Origin: DAIDHK01 sp035510695
GTDB lineage: Bacteria > Patescibacteriota > Microgenomatia > Levybacterales > UBA12049
Direction: 5' to 3'
DNA length: 23,707 bases
NCBI GenBank assembly: GCA_035510695.1
Contig: DATKGO010000038.1
Location: 1 to 23,707, forward strand
Shown here: positions 14,432 to 23,072 of the stretch, piece after piece
Position numbering within the stretch: position 1 is the first letter of the stretch
Layout: each line of letters starts with the position of its first letter
Translations under genes and position numbers: made by a program
Notes under the pieces: generated by a model
Told to the model about the DNA's origin: nothing
The model's database searches: none
Seen by the model: the letters and a program-made list of their open reading frames with translations, nothing else

Positions 14432-15799
14432 ATGAGTTTAGAAGTAGCTAATCGACCTACAATAAATAGCGATAGCAATGCCGTAAGATTGGCAGAAAGA
14501 GTAGTTGAGGCATATGAGAGGCAGGAGGAGGATGTTTATTTGCTTCCCAAAACGGGTTTTAATGTCCGGGATCAAGTGCAGCAGTTAAAGCGTGATTTTA
14601 TTCAAGGCAAATTACAGGGTGAAAATACTGCAGATATTGTGGACGGTTGGCTGCAAAAAACCAGTCAGGATATTCAGGGATTTAAAGTTGAATATTTATG
14701 TGAAGGACCTTTATTTCCAATAGTGTTGGATTATGCCAATGTCGATGGAAAGAAACGAGTGGTCGCGCCGTTATATAACGGAAAACTATTAGTTGATACA
14801 GTATCTCCTAAAGAGCGCAAGGGAAGTGTCGCCCGATCGGTTAAGGAAGTAGAAAATTTTTTACTTGAAGCAGCAGTGGGGAGAATGGCAGTAATGACGA
14901 GCCCTGATGGATGGAGTGGACTCACTGACCCACAAGGAAACAAGATTAAATACCCGGATGCACAAACCTATGTCTGGCAAAAACAAGAAGATGGGAGTAT
15001 ACGAGGATTTACTGTAAAAACAGACATGACACTTAAGCAAAACGAAGAATTGCTGGAACAATTAGGAATTTCAAAAGAACAATTGGGTTATAGACTACAA
15101 GATGGTGAGTGGAAGGATCAATTAGGAATAGAAGATCGACTCAGTACAATAGTAGAGAGTGTCGCGTATCTGCGTCCAGGAGCATCTATTGAAGATATTG
15201 TGGCAAGGATTAAGCAAATTAAAAAATCAGAAGTCGCGTTTACTGATACAAAAGGAGAAAGCAGAACTTTTACAGAGATTTTTCAAACCCTAAAGAATCC
15301 ACAAAATTTATGGACATTGGATGAGCAAACACAGAAATTGGTAGAGACATTTAATATTTATGTACAGAGGCAGTTGAGGAGTGGATATATAACAGAAGAA
15401 GTAATGGAAAATATTGAAACAGCCTTAGGTATGACTATTCTGGATTTGGCCGGGCGTATTAATCCTTCGGTACAAACCCAGAAGTTAAATTCGGCACCTC
15501 CGCAAATGATTTTATCCATGGTGCAAGCAATAGGCGGATGTAATGGAGGAGGAATTGATTCTGCAAATAGTGGTAATAGCGGTAATGTGATTGTGAATGG
15601 GATCACACCGCGTAATGGAGAGGTCTGTGTAGAAATTAGATGTAGACGGCCAGGTTGCGGTTGGAAAGCTAGTGAAAGCGATGCAAAAGAAATTGCGGAA
15701 GGGAAATTAAAATCTTGCCCTAAAGAGGTTCGTGATGCAAATGGCAAGGTGGTTTTGGATAAAAATGGTAAACCAAAACTTTGCGAATGGAAACCGTAA
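14432..15799 (+). CDS. unknown 455-aa protein with C-terminal zinc-ribbon-like tail
   Basis: The gene begins 8 nt after the adenosyltransferase stop and should share its riboswitch-controlled transcript. The start is ATG 14432; a TTG at 14408 overlapping pduO is the alternative. No signal peptide or membrane segment is seen. The N-terminal 270 residues look mixed alpha/beta, with a helical DRLSTIVESVAYLRPG region and a helical middle (about 290-350). A Gly/Asn/Ser linker (GGCNGGG and SANSGNSGN) follows near 375-390. The last 60 residues hold cysteines in the order CVEIRC, PGC, SCPKE and LCEW, as in a zinc ribbon. I know no family or function. Its place suggests a role tied to cobalamin or nucleotides, but simple co-transcription is also possible. 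Confidence 0.8.
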   Translation: MSLEVANRPTINSDSNAVRLAERVVEAYERQEEDVYLLPKTGFNVRDQVQQLKRDFIQGKLQGENTADIVDGWLQKTSQDIQGFKVEYLCEGPLFPIVLDYANVDGKKRVVAPLYNGKLLVDTVSPKERKGSVARSVKEVENFLLEAAVGRMAVMTSPDGWSGLTDPQGNKIKYPDAQTYVWQKQEDGSIRGFTVKTDMTLKQNEELLEQLGISKEQLGYRLQDGEWKDQLGIEDRLSTIVESVAYLRPGASIEDIVARIKQIKKSEVAFTDTKGESRTFTEIFQTLKNPQNLWTLDEQTQKLVETFNIYVQRQLRSGYITEEVMENIETALGMTILDLAGRINPSVQTQKLNSAPPQMILSMVQAIGGCNGGGIDSANSGNSGNVIVNGITPRNGEVCVEIRCRRPGCGWKASESDAKEIAEGKLKSCPKEVRDANGKVVLDKNGKPKLCEWKP

Positions 15800-15802
15800 T
15801 AA

Positions 15803-16328
15803 TTATTTTTTTGAAATAACAGTTCTTACTCCAATATTTTCATGTTTAAAGTCAGGAGATTGCGTGACAGCTATTTCCATGGCATCTCTTTGTAATCGTT
15901 CACATTCTCTGTTAACACAGAGTAGCCCGCTTCCAGGTTCACCTCTCCAAAAATAAGAATAAGCTGATGCTTTTGCCAGATCCATATTATTTGTAGTATG
16001 TAAGGGTAGGCCTGTTTGCGGATCAAAAAGTTGATCATTTTCAACAGGAATAACCCATCCGTTTGGAGGGAGGATAATAGGCGATTGTCTTCCTCCTTTC
16101 GCTTTCCATTTACCATCTTTTGCAATTAAAGAATCAGGTTTTGATACAAATAATGCTGATATATATCCTTCTGCCAGATTCGGATTTTGTTCATCTATAT
16201 CAAAATCAACAAAGTCGGCTGTCCATTCTCCTCGTTCACTAAAAAGCGGAATATTATTGGCTTTTGTAAATTTACTAATAATTCGTAGTACTCCGTTCTC
16301 TTGAATTTGCTTCGTAAATATGTCATGC
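15803..16328 (-). pseudogene. 3' half of a gene split by the IS630-type element
   Basis: On the minus strand one frame is open from the IS edge to TAA 15803-15805 and reads like protein for about 175 residues. It includes IFTKQIQENGVLRIISKFTK, FSERGEWTADFVDFDID, GGRQSPIILPPNGWVIPVEN and FWRGEPGSGLLCVNRE, ending VRTVISKK. It has no N-terminus of its own. The frame is in phase with the fragment at 17499-17765 if the element is removed with one TA copy, though a TAG then falls at the join. I do not recognise the family. It ends tail-to-tail, 3 nt from the 455-aa gene. Confidence 0.65.
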
Positions 16329-16361
16329 TAATAATTATCTAAACTGTAAGGGGGTGATTAT

Positions 16362-17469
16362 GTGCATATATCTGCCCAAACAAAATTTAAAGTAATCCTA
16401 TCGCCAGAAGAAAAAATAATACTGGGAAATCTGATACGTAGAGGAGCCACCAAGGCAAGGACTATTACGCGGGCTAGAATTCTCCTGCTCGCAAATGAAG
16501 AAAAAACTGATGCCGTCATTTGTGCTGCCTTAAATATTGTCAGGAGTGTTGTTTACGATACAAGGAAACATTACGTTACAGACGGACTTAAGCGTGCTCT
16601 TTATGATCTTCCCCGTCCTGGACAAAAAAGAAGGCTCACGGGAGAACAGGAAGCAGAAGTTATTGCCATTGCCTGTACTGACGCTCCGAAGGGATATGTT
16701 CGTTGGACAATGGATTTACTAACTGAGGAGGTTAATAAAAAGCTTACCGTATCAATTGGAAGAACGGCGCTGTATAAAGTGCTGCTTCGATCTGACACCA
16801 AGCCCTGGATAAAAAAAAATGTGGTGTATTCCCAATGTGACATCTGAATTCAAAAAGAGAATGCAAAATGTACTGGAGGTATACGAAAGACCATATAACC
16901 CGCGGAAGCCAGTTGTCTGCCTGGATGAAAAGAGTAAACAATTGCTCAAAGATACCAGAGTAATAATTGCGGGAAAACCCGGGAAATCAACAAGAGCTGA
17001 TTATGAGTATGAGCGAAATGGAACGTGTAACCTTTTTGTTGCTGTTGAGCCAAAGAGAGGGAAACGAATTGTCAGAGTGACCAAACGCAGGACAAAAAAA
17101 GATTACGCCTCTTTTATCAAGTATCTTGTTACCCATGTGTACAAAAAAGCCAAGAAGATTGTCTTGGTTGAGGATAATCTCAATACCCACAATAAACAAA
17201 CACTCATCGAAGTTCTAGGCGTTAAAGAAGGAAATAAAATAGCCAGAAAGATTGAATGGCATTTTACACCTAAACATGCAAGTTGGCTTGATCAGGCGGA
17301 AATCGAAATACACGCACTTGAGCAGCAATGCTTAAATAGACGAATTCCTGATTTTCATACCATGCAATCAGAAGTAGCAGCCTGGGTAAAAAAGAGAAAC
17401 CAGAACGAATGTAAAATTAACTGGCAATTTACAAGGGAAAAAGCAAAAGAAAAATTTAAACTAAAATAG
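16362..17469 (+). CDS. IS630-family transposase in two overlapping frames
   Basis: The first frame (16362-16847, GTG start behind the strong Shine-Dalgarno AAGGGGGTGA) carries the helix-turn-helix half: ATKARTITRARILLLANEE, the DLPRPGQKRRLT linker, then a second HTH-like region ending DTKPW. The second frame (16819-17469) begins MWCIPNV and carries the DDE domain, with Asp36 in VCLDEKSK, Asp119 in LVEDNLNTH and Glu161 in SWLDQAE. In single-frame relatives the KPW motif runs directly into MWCIP, so the frames belong to one protein. The shift is at the A9 run 16811-16819. Its ribosome binding site contrasts with the leaderless style of nearby genes and suits a recently acquired element. Confidence 0.85.
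16811..16819 (+). other. A9 slippage site between transposase frames
   Basis: Nine consecutive A lie exactly where the first transposase frame must switch to the second. Loss of one A (or gain of two) in the transcript, or a +1 ribosomal shift, gives the fused protein. A sequencing or assembly error in the homopolymer is the alternative. Confidence 0.4.
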
Positions 17470-17498
17470 CTCTTTGACATTATTGTGAGGCAAAATTA

Positions 17499-17765
17499 GG
17501 AGAATGGAGTATTAGATTCATCAGAAAGAAATGCATGAATATCTTCCGGAGTTACTAATCCAACTCTGTCATGGAGAAGAGAAAGAGTGGTTATTGATAG
17601 AGGTTGTCCGTTTATTGAAAATAATTGGGAATATGTTTCCTGCGAGGCTGTTTGTAAAGTGGGAAATTTTGTTCTTAAAAAACGCAGCTCTACTGGAGAG
17701 TAAGTTAATTCGCTTTTGCTTATCGCTTCAGCAGCTGAAATTCGATTTGTTTCTATAGAATCCAT
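17499..17765 (-). pseudogene. 5' half of a gene split by the IS630-type element
   Basis: ATG 17765 opens an 89-residue frame that is coding-like up to DESNTPFS and then hits TAA formed at the IS end. It contains MDSIETNRISAAEAISK, an RFLRTKFPTLQ segment and LLHDRVGLVTPEDIHAFLSD. A TATACT lies 9 nt before the ATG, so the intact gene was probably near-leaderless. Joined to 15803-16328 the protein would be about 265 aa. No family is recognised. Confidence 0.65.
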
Positions 17766-17853
17766 ACATCTTCTAGTATAGACTTACTTTAGCAAGATTT
17801 GAGGAAATAATAAAGTAATAGAGTAATATCTAGCTGCATTTTCAAAACGAAAT

Positions 17854-17882
17854 TTGCTTCCCCTATAGTTTTCTGATATAGT
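17854..17882 (+). promoter_or_regulatory. promoter of the coupling-protein gene
   Basis: TTGCTT (17854-17859) and TATAGT (17877-17882) are 17 nt apart. The start codon follows 34 nt later, and the intervening leader ends with one arm of a 16-bp long-range inverted repeat. Confidence 0.5.
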
Positions 17883-17900
17883 TGAGCTCAATTTATGAAT

Positions 17901-17916
17901 AATCCTGCCCCTTTAT
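17901..17916. repeat. left arm of 16-bp long-range inverted repeat
   Basis: AATCCTGCCCCTTTAT directly abuts the ATG of the coupling-protein gene. Its complement recurs with one mismatch at 21989-22004, just after the replication-relaxation gene. It could be an element end or a binding site. Confidence 0.5.
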
Positions 17917-20900
17917 ATGATTTTCAACAGACTTATTACTGTTGTGTTTCTTCTTATATCTGCTTTAATGCTGGTACATCCTCATGTGTCTGCAACAACT
18001 GATCTATCAAATTACGTCCAGCAGCAAATTAATAATGATCCATATCTCAACGACAAGGCAAAAAACGGATATTATGTTTATCCAACTTCAACTCCTATAC
18101 CAACAGTTAATCCATATCCAACAATTTCATATACTCCAAAAGCAACGGATGATCCAAATGAAGTAAAACTACTTAATCAAATCCAAAACCATAAATTATC
18201 TAATTCTCAGATACTTCTTTTGTATTCTATTCTTGGATTGCCTCTTTTACCAATATCTTGGAAATTAGGGTTATATAAATTCTTATCAGTATTTCCTCTT
18301 CCTACACTTTCAACCAAAGGAATAGTAGTTCTGATGATTATTGGTCCGTTTGCAACTGTTGTCGGTATATTTTTACTCATACTTATTATCCGACGTTTCG
18401 GCCCGACACTATTTCCGGCACTTTTTTCCTTTCTCCCTCAAAAACATACCAAAACAACCTGTTTGGAGCTGATCTTTCCCCACGACACAAGTAAATCAGC
18501 TTTTGCCACAGAACAGTTATATAAACTAATTCATGCAGTATCGAGAAAACAAGCAGGGTTTTTTAAACCTCACAAAATATATTCATTTGAAATAGTTGCA
18601 GATGGAGAATCTGGTATTCGATATTTACTAGTTGTCCCAACAATAGATAGTGATGTAATCCGTCGCTGCTTATTATCCTACCTACCAGGGATACAGGTAC
18701 ACCATGTGCCGGATTTTCTAGAAAAGATTTCCTACTTTCAACATCCAATAAAAAATACAAATGAAATCGATGCAAATGATAGGGAGGAAGAGATGGAAAT
18801 CGACAATGATGATAGAGAACATAAAACACTTGGAGTATTAGAATTTGAGCTGTCTAAAAATTTTGTGCTTCCCTTGCAAAACCAGAAAACATTAAATCAA
18901 CACGATCCAATGAGTTATCTAATTGGCAACATGACAAAACTGCAAAAAGGAGAATTGATTGCTTATCAAATAGTTATGACACCAACACTTGGTGGAAATA
19001 GCAAAAATAGAATTAGTCAGATGCAACAAACAATTTATCAAGGACTACCCTTATCACCACTACTTTTTAAGCAGAATAAATTTTCTTATCCCTCACTTTT
19101 CCTGTTTTTACTAAGTCCGCTACTTTGGGTTATCGTTGAAGGTTTTAAGCTCCTTATTCATCTTCCAATGCTGGTCTTTGACCCCAATGGACCAGGATCG
19201 AAAAATTTCTTTTCTTCAAAACAAAAAGAAAAACTTAAAGAAATAGCCCTTAATCCATATGAGCTGGAATTGGGAGCAAGTATAAAAGAAAAACTAAATC
19301 AGCAGTTATTTACTACTTCAATTCGACTATATATCCAAACACAAACTTCAGAAGAATTTGAGGCAAGAGAAAATGGGTTAACCGGTAGTTTTTCTCAGTT
19401 TAGTAGTGCCTATCAGTCACTTAATCCAAAAGACATTACAGGTTTACCCATACTATCTAGTATGGCTGTAAAGAAGCAATTCACTAACTTTAAGAATAGA
19501 TATATATCAGATAATAATCTGATTCTTTCCTCATCTGAAATTTCTGATTTGTATCATTTCCCTAATACTGATATTACACAGATTGAAGGATTAGTAAAAA
19601 GTAAAAGCCGGGAACTGCCGGCTCCTGTCTCTATGAAGAAAAAGTCAAACCTTGATGTGGTTATTGGTGTTAATACATATGGTGGAGAAGTAACAACAGT
19701 TGGACTGACTGCTAAACAACGGCATCAACATACATATATTATTGGAAAATCAGGTATGGGTAAATCAACGATAATTGAAGGAATGGCACTTCAGGATATT
19801 GCCAATGGTAAAGGAGTCTGTGTGATAGATGCGCATGGAGATATGATTGAGCATTTACTTTCTCTGATACCCAAAAACAGGCTTAAAGATGTTGTCTATG
19901 TCAACCCTTCAGATAAAGCTTTCCCTGTTGGTATTAACATTTTAAATCCATCAATTGAGTTTGAAGATAAGGAAGAAAGGGAAAGTGCCATTGGAAGATC
20001 TGTCTTAAATATCTTTATGAAAATTACTCCTGAAAAAAATTGGGGACAACGAATGGAGCATATTTTAAGAAACGCCATCTTAACTTCCCTTCAAATTCCA
20101 ATTGAAACAGTGGATACTCCATATATTTCTCTTTTTGCAATACAAAAACTATTAACTGATGAGGCTTATCGAAAAGTAGTGACTGAGAAAATTACTGATC
20201 CGGTTTTACAACAATTCTGGAAAAAAGAGTTTAGTTTGTATCGAAAAAGCCAGCAGGCAGACATTATTTCCCCCTTAACGAATAAAATTGGCGAGTTTAT
20301 TACTGATAAATTAACTCGATATATTATTTTACAAAAGAAAAGCACAATTAATATAACTGATATTATGGATAATGGAAAAATACTATTAGTTAATCTCTCC
20401 AAAGGAAAATTAGGAGAGGAACGAAGTGCTTTCTTTGGTACAGTAATAGTTAGCCTAATACAGCTTGCAATTCATGAGAGAGCACAAACCAAGGTACAAA
20501 ATAGACGCGAGTTCTATGTATATATTGATGAATTCCAAAATTTTGCCACACCTCAATTTAGCGAGATCTTCTCAGAAGCCAGAAAATATAAAGTATTTTT
20601 TATCCCAACTCATCAAAATATCGCTCAAATTGACGACACAAAAATAACTAAGATAATGCATGGAAATGCCGGAATACTTATTACACTTCGAGGAAGTCCT
20701 GATGATGAAAAAGCTTTACTGGCATATCTTGAACCGGAAGTTGAAAAAGGACAAATAGTTAATTTGCCAGTACATCATTTCTTTATGAAAATTCAAACTG
20801 AAGATTGTGAGGACACATTTACTGGTATAACACTTCCCATTGATGGTGAAGGTAGTGAAAAAATGACAGAGGAAATTATAGATATTTCCAGAGAAAATTA

Positions 20901-21030
20901 TACAACTCCTCGGGAAGAGGTTGAAAAACAATTAGAATTACTCTTCAAAGCAAAAGCTACACAAACAAAAAGTAAAACAAAAAAGGATAAGAAAAAACCA
21001 AAAAATGAAAGAAAAAGACGCACAGTCTAA
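17917..21030 (+). CDS. TraD/VirD4-like type IV coupling ATPase (conjugation)
   Basis: This 1037-aa membrane protein has an N-terminal signal/TM helix (about 8-22), membrane segments near 98-114 and 135-158, and a fourth hydrophobic region near 389-415. The C-terminal half is a DNA-pumping ATPase of the TraD/HerA type. Walker A is G610-x4-GKST (to 618), a nearby VIDAHGDM motif matches type IV coupling proteins, and Walker B is YIDEF with Asp871 and Glu872. A THQNIAQID sensor-like segment follows. The tail (about 1010-1037) is strongly basic (Lys-rich). Such proteins hand single-stranded DNA to a type IV secretion channel, or may serve cell-to-cell DNA transfer in CPR elements. The gene downstream is a replication-relaxation protein. 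No relaxase or pilus genes are in the window. Confidence 0.9.
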   Translation: MIFNRLITVVFLLISALMLVHPHVSATTDLSNYVQQQINNDPYLNDKAKNGYYVYPTSTPIPTVNPYPTISYTPKATDDPNEVKLLNQIQNHKLSNSQILLLYSILGLPLLPISWKLGLYKFLSVFPLPTLSTKGIVVLMIIGPFATVVGIFLLILIIRRFGPTLFPALFSFLPQKHTKTTCLELIFPHDTSKSAFATEQLYKLIHAVSRKQAGFFKPHKIYSFEIVADGESGIRYLLVVPTIDSDVIRRCLLSYLPGIQVHHVPDFLEKISYFQHPIKNTNEIDANDREEEMEIDNDDREHKTLGVLEFELSKNFVLPLQNQKTLNQHDPMSYLIGNMTKLQKGELIAYQIVMTPTLGGNSKNRISQMQQTIYQGLPLSPLLFKQNKFSYPSLFLFLLSPLLWVIVEGFKLLIHLPMLVFDPNGPGSKNFFSSKQKEKLKEIALNPYELELGASIKEKLNQQLFTTSIRLYIQTQTSEEFEARENGLTGSFSQFSSAYQSLNPKDITGLPILSSMAVKKQFTNFKNRYISDNNLILSSSEISDLYHFPNTDITQIEGLVKSKSRELPAPVSMKKKSNLDVVIGVNTYGGEVTTVGLTAKQRHQHTYIIGKSGMGKSTIIEGMALQDIANGKGVCVIDAHGDMIEHLLSLIPKNRLKDVVYVNPSDKAFPVGINILNPSIEFEDKEERESAIGRSVLNIFMKITPEKNWGQRMEHILRNAILTSLQIPIETVDTPYISLFAIQKLLTDEAYRKVVTEKITDPVLQQFWKKEFSLYRKSQQADIISPLTNKIGEFITDKLTRYIILQKKSTINITDIMDNGKILLVNLSKGKLGEERSAFFGTVIVSLIQLAIHERAQTKVQNRREFYVYIDEFQNFATPQFSEIFSEARKYKVFFIPTHQNIAQIDDTKITKIMHGNAGILITLRGSPDDEKALLAYLEPEVEKGQIVNLPVHHFFMKIQTEDCEDTFTGITLPIDGEGSEKMTEEIIDISRENYTTPREEVEKQLELLFKAKATQTKSKTKKDKKKPKNERKRRTV

Positions 21031-21052
21031 TTGTCGTTGACGTTGACGACAA
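21031..21052. repeat. palindrome after the coupling-protein gene
   Basis: TTGTCGT (21031-21037) and ACGACAA (21046-21052) pair perfectly around TGACGTTG, and GTTGAC is tandemly repeated inside. It starts directly after the stop codon. An AATTTTA follows, so it may be a weak terminator; alternatively it may be a protein-binding site of the mobile module. Confidence 0.65.
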
Positions 21053-21176
21053 ATTTTACTGTTATTTGAAGCTAAAGATTAAATATTCTATGTTACCTAC
21101 CTTTACAATAAAGGAGTATTGATATACAGGTTGGGATTGGCATAAATGAAAAATACAAAACACAAAAGAGATTACC

Positions 21177-21968
21177 ATGACACAAACAACCATAACCAAA
21201 AAACAACAAGAGATACTTACACTACTTCCTAGATTTAGATTCTTAAATAGATTACAAATTCAATCATTATTACACCACAAAGACGAAAATAGAATCAATA
21301 TATGGCTCAAAGATTTAGTAGAGAATCATTACATAAAAAGGTTATATGACAATGGTATTGTTGGGAAGAATAGAATACCGGCTGTGTTTTATTTGGATAC
21401 CTTGGGTATCAGATTTGTCAAAGGCTTGGGATGGTATGAAAAGGACACAATAAATAAATTGTATAGGGATAAAAATAGGACAGAGAACTTTAGGAATCAT
21501 TGTCTCACTCTTGCCACAATTTGTACGCAGCTTGAACAAAAAGCAGATGACATACTGAAGTATACGTATACAACAGAAACCGATCGGAAAAAATCTGATA
21601 ATCCTTATCATTTTCTAACGAGTTCAGACATCACTATTGATTTATGTTTTAGTAAGCAGCAAAAAGGAAGGAAGATGCGGTATTATATTTTGACACTTTT
21701 TGATGCAACTCTTCCCAAATACAGAGTTAGAAAAAGAATAAGACAACTGCGCGAGTTTTATTTTAGCAATGATTGGGAAGATAATATGAATGCTTCATTC
21801 CCAACTCTTTTATTAGTTTGTGAGACAAAAGAGCGGATGATTTATGCGAAACGTTTTGCAAAACAAATTTTCGCAGAAGATAAACCAGATGATCTCTCTG
21901 TTAATTTTGCAACCGTTGGAGACATAAAACAACATGGGATTACCGGAGAACTTTGGGAAGAAATATAA
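21177..21968 (+). CDS. replication-relaxation family protein
   Basis: The 263-aa protein starts with a winged-helix module (ITKKQQEILTLLPRFRFL, then IWLKDLVENHYIKRL and the wing PAVFYLDTLG), matching the replication-relaxation family (PF13814). That family is linked to plasmid and integrative-element mobilisation. The C-terminal part contains a restriction-endonuclease-like alternation of strands (DITIDLCFS, YYILTLFDAT, PTLLLVCETKERM), so a nuclease-type fold is possible, but this is inference. The start ATG 21177 has a weak AGAG site. It follows the coupling-protein gene by 146 nt and probably belongs to the same mobile module. Confidence 0.8.
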   Translation: MTQTTITKKQQEILTLLPRFRFLNRLQIQSLLHHKDENRINIWLKDLVENHYIKRLYDNGIVGKNRIPAVFYLDTLGIRFVKGLGWYEKDTINKLYRDKNRTENFRNHCLTLATICTQLEQKADDILKYTYTTETDRKKSDNPYHFLTSSDITIDLCFSKQQKGRKMRYYILTLFDATLPKYRVRKRIRQLREFYFSNDWEDNMNASFPTLLLVCETKERMIYAKRFAKQIFAEDKPDDLSVNFATVGDIKQHGITGELWEEI

Positions 21969-21988
21969 CTGCCTAATTTGTGATAAAG

Positions 21989-22004
21989 ATAAATGGGCAG
22001 GATT
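21989..22004. repeat. right arm of 16-bp long-range inverted repeat
   Basis: ATAAATGGGCAGGATT is complementary at 15 of 16 positions to 17901-17916. It lies 20 nt after the replication-relaxation stop codon. With CTGCC (21969-21973) it can also form a weak local hairpin followed by a T-rich stretch. Confidence 0.5.
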
Positions 22005-22014
22005 TTGTCTTTAG

Positions 22015-22148
22015 CTATTTATTCTTCTCCCAGCATTCTTTCGAACAGAAACCACCGTTTGCATTAAAATCTTTATCTTCACTTATTGCGTCATGCTGTT
22101 TATGATAATAGTCATCCTTTCTTTAGCCTTGTGCCAGTTTTTGCACAT
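22015..22148 (-). pseudogene. decayed small zinc-finger protein gene
   Basis: On the minus strand the last part reads DYYHKQHDAISEDKDFNANG then GFCSKECWEKNK and a TAG at 22015-22017, clearly protein-like with a Cys-x3-Cys pair. Upstream, ATG 22148 opens MCKN, and another frame gives GTRLKKG. Two small indels would join these into a protein of about 44 aa of the form MCKN(C)GTRLKKG-DYYHK..., with two cysteine pairs binding zinc. As it stands the frame is broken. It is antisense to the beginning of the 22086-23033 frame, which weakens the start of that gene. Confidence 0.45.
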
Positions 22149-23033
22149 CCCTTTGATATTCCTTTAATTACAACTGAACAACCCTTTGGAAAAGCAAAAG
22201 GGCTCGACTTTTTAAATATTCCAGAAGATGGCGATAAAACAGCAACTTTTGCTGATGCTGTAGCTAAAAGCAGTGCATTATATACAGGAATTGGTAAAAC
22301 GCTGAAAAAAGCTGATTTGGGATCAAATACGCTCTATTATCTAAAAGAGGGTGATCCAGATGTAATTATCAGGGAAGAAAGAGGATTAAGTGGTCGCTCG
22401 ATTGAAAGAACTATTGAAACTTATCGAGCGCATAGAACGATTATTGACCGTTTGGCAGAACTTGGTGTTTCCAGTGTGCCATACGAATTACGCGTTTATC
22501 CTTCAACTTTTGCTAATTCAGTAGAAGCTTATACAGTTACGAAGAAAGTTTCAGGAGTGAATATATTTGATGCGCAGTTTTCCGAGGAAGAAGCTCCACA
22601 GGCAGCTTTAATGGTTGATACATTTTTAAAAGGTTTGGTGGGATATAATGCTGATTATTTTCATAACCGAGGATTTGTAAAATTTGATTTAATTCATGTT
22701 CAAGATTTTGCCGGAAATAGTTATCATAATACGCAGTTTATTTACGGCACACTCGGAGACGACACACAAAAGAAAATATATTTAGTCGATGTAGAATCAA
22801 AAATTGAAAATATATGGCGAAAAGATGAGCAAGAACGCTTAATTGTAAATAATATAAATAGGCTTGGTCAAATGATATTTCTGATGGAACAAGTATTGCA
22901 TGGGCAACGTTTAGAAGGAGCACGCGCTACGTTAGTGGAACTTACTCATCAGATTCCTGAAACATTTCAGAGATATCTAGACGTAGCAGCTATTAAACAA
23001 GCATTTGAAGATGGTACGAGTTCATCTAAATAA
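22086..23033 (+). CDS. hypothetical protein, about 300 aa
   Basis: The long frame is convincingly coding from about 22200 on. It contains LYYLKEGDPDVIIREERGLS, a long ERTIETYRAHRTIIDRLAELG helix, an AYTVTKKVSG segment, GFVKFDLIHV and IYLVDVESKIE, then a helical C-terminus. The strand/helix order and the VDVES segment faintly recall phosphotransferase (protein-kinase-like) folds, but no catalytic signature is certain. Possible starts are TTG 22086, GTG 22131, or later. The first 60 bp overlap a decayed gene on the other strand and may not be translated, and a TTGCAC-16-TTTAAT promoter-like pair (22141-22168) also points to a later start. It lies just outside the right arm of the long inverted repeat. 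Confidence 0.7.
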   Translation: MRHAVYDNSHPFFSLVPVFAHPFDIPLITTEQPFGKAKGLDFLNIPEDGDKTATFADAVAKSSALYTGIGKTLKKADLGSNTLYYLKEGDPDVIIREERGLSGRSIERTIETYRAHRTIIDRLAELGVSSVPYELRVYPSTFANSVEAYTVTKKVSGVNIFDAQFSEEEAPQAALMVDTFLKGLVGYNADYFHNRGFVKFDLIHVQDFAGNSYHNTQFIYGTLGDDTQKKIYLVDVESKIENIWRKDEQERLIVNNINRLGQMIFLMEQVLHGQRLEGARATLVELTHQIPETFQRYLDVAAIKQAFEDGTSSSK

Positions 23034-23072
23034 TTGTTAATAAGTTAGTACTTTATTTAGTATTTCAAGCTC

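Larger units (their letters stand above)
16329..17498 (+). mobile_element. IS630-family insertion sequence (about 1.17 kb)
   Basis: The boundaries are inferred from the interrupted gene and from flanking TA dinucleotides (16329-16330 and 17497-17498), since IS630/Tc1-mariner elements duplicate TA. The ends show only weak terminal inverted repeats: TAAT at both ends, then scattered matches. The element has a single transposase region split into two overlapping frames. Precise ends need comparison with other copies. Confidence 0.7.

Noticed and set aside
15871..16125. Minus-strand 84-aa ORF
   Set aside because: It is the wrong frame of the split gene; the adjacent frame is open over the whole 15803-16328 interval and reads far more like protein.
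16329..17498. Strong terminal inverted repeats for the IS630 element
   Set aside because: Beyond the shared TAAT the ends match poorly, so the boundaries rest on the interrupted gene and the TA target.
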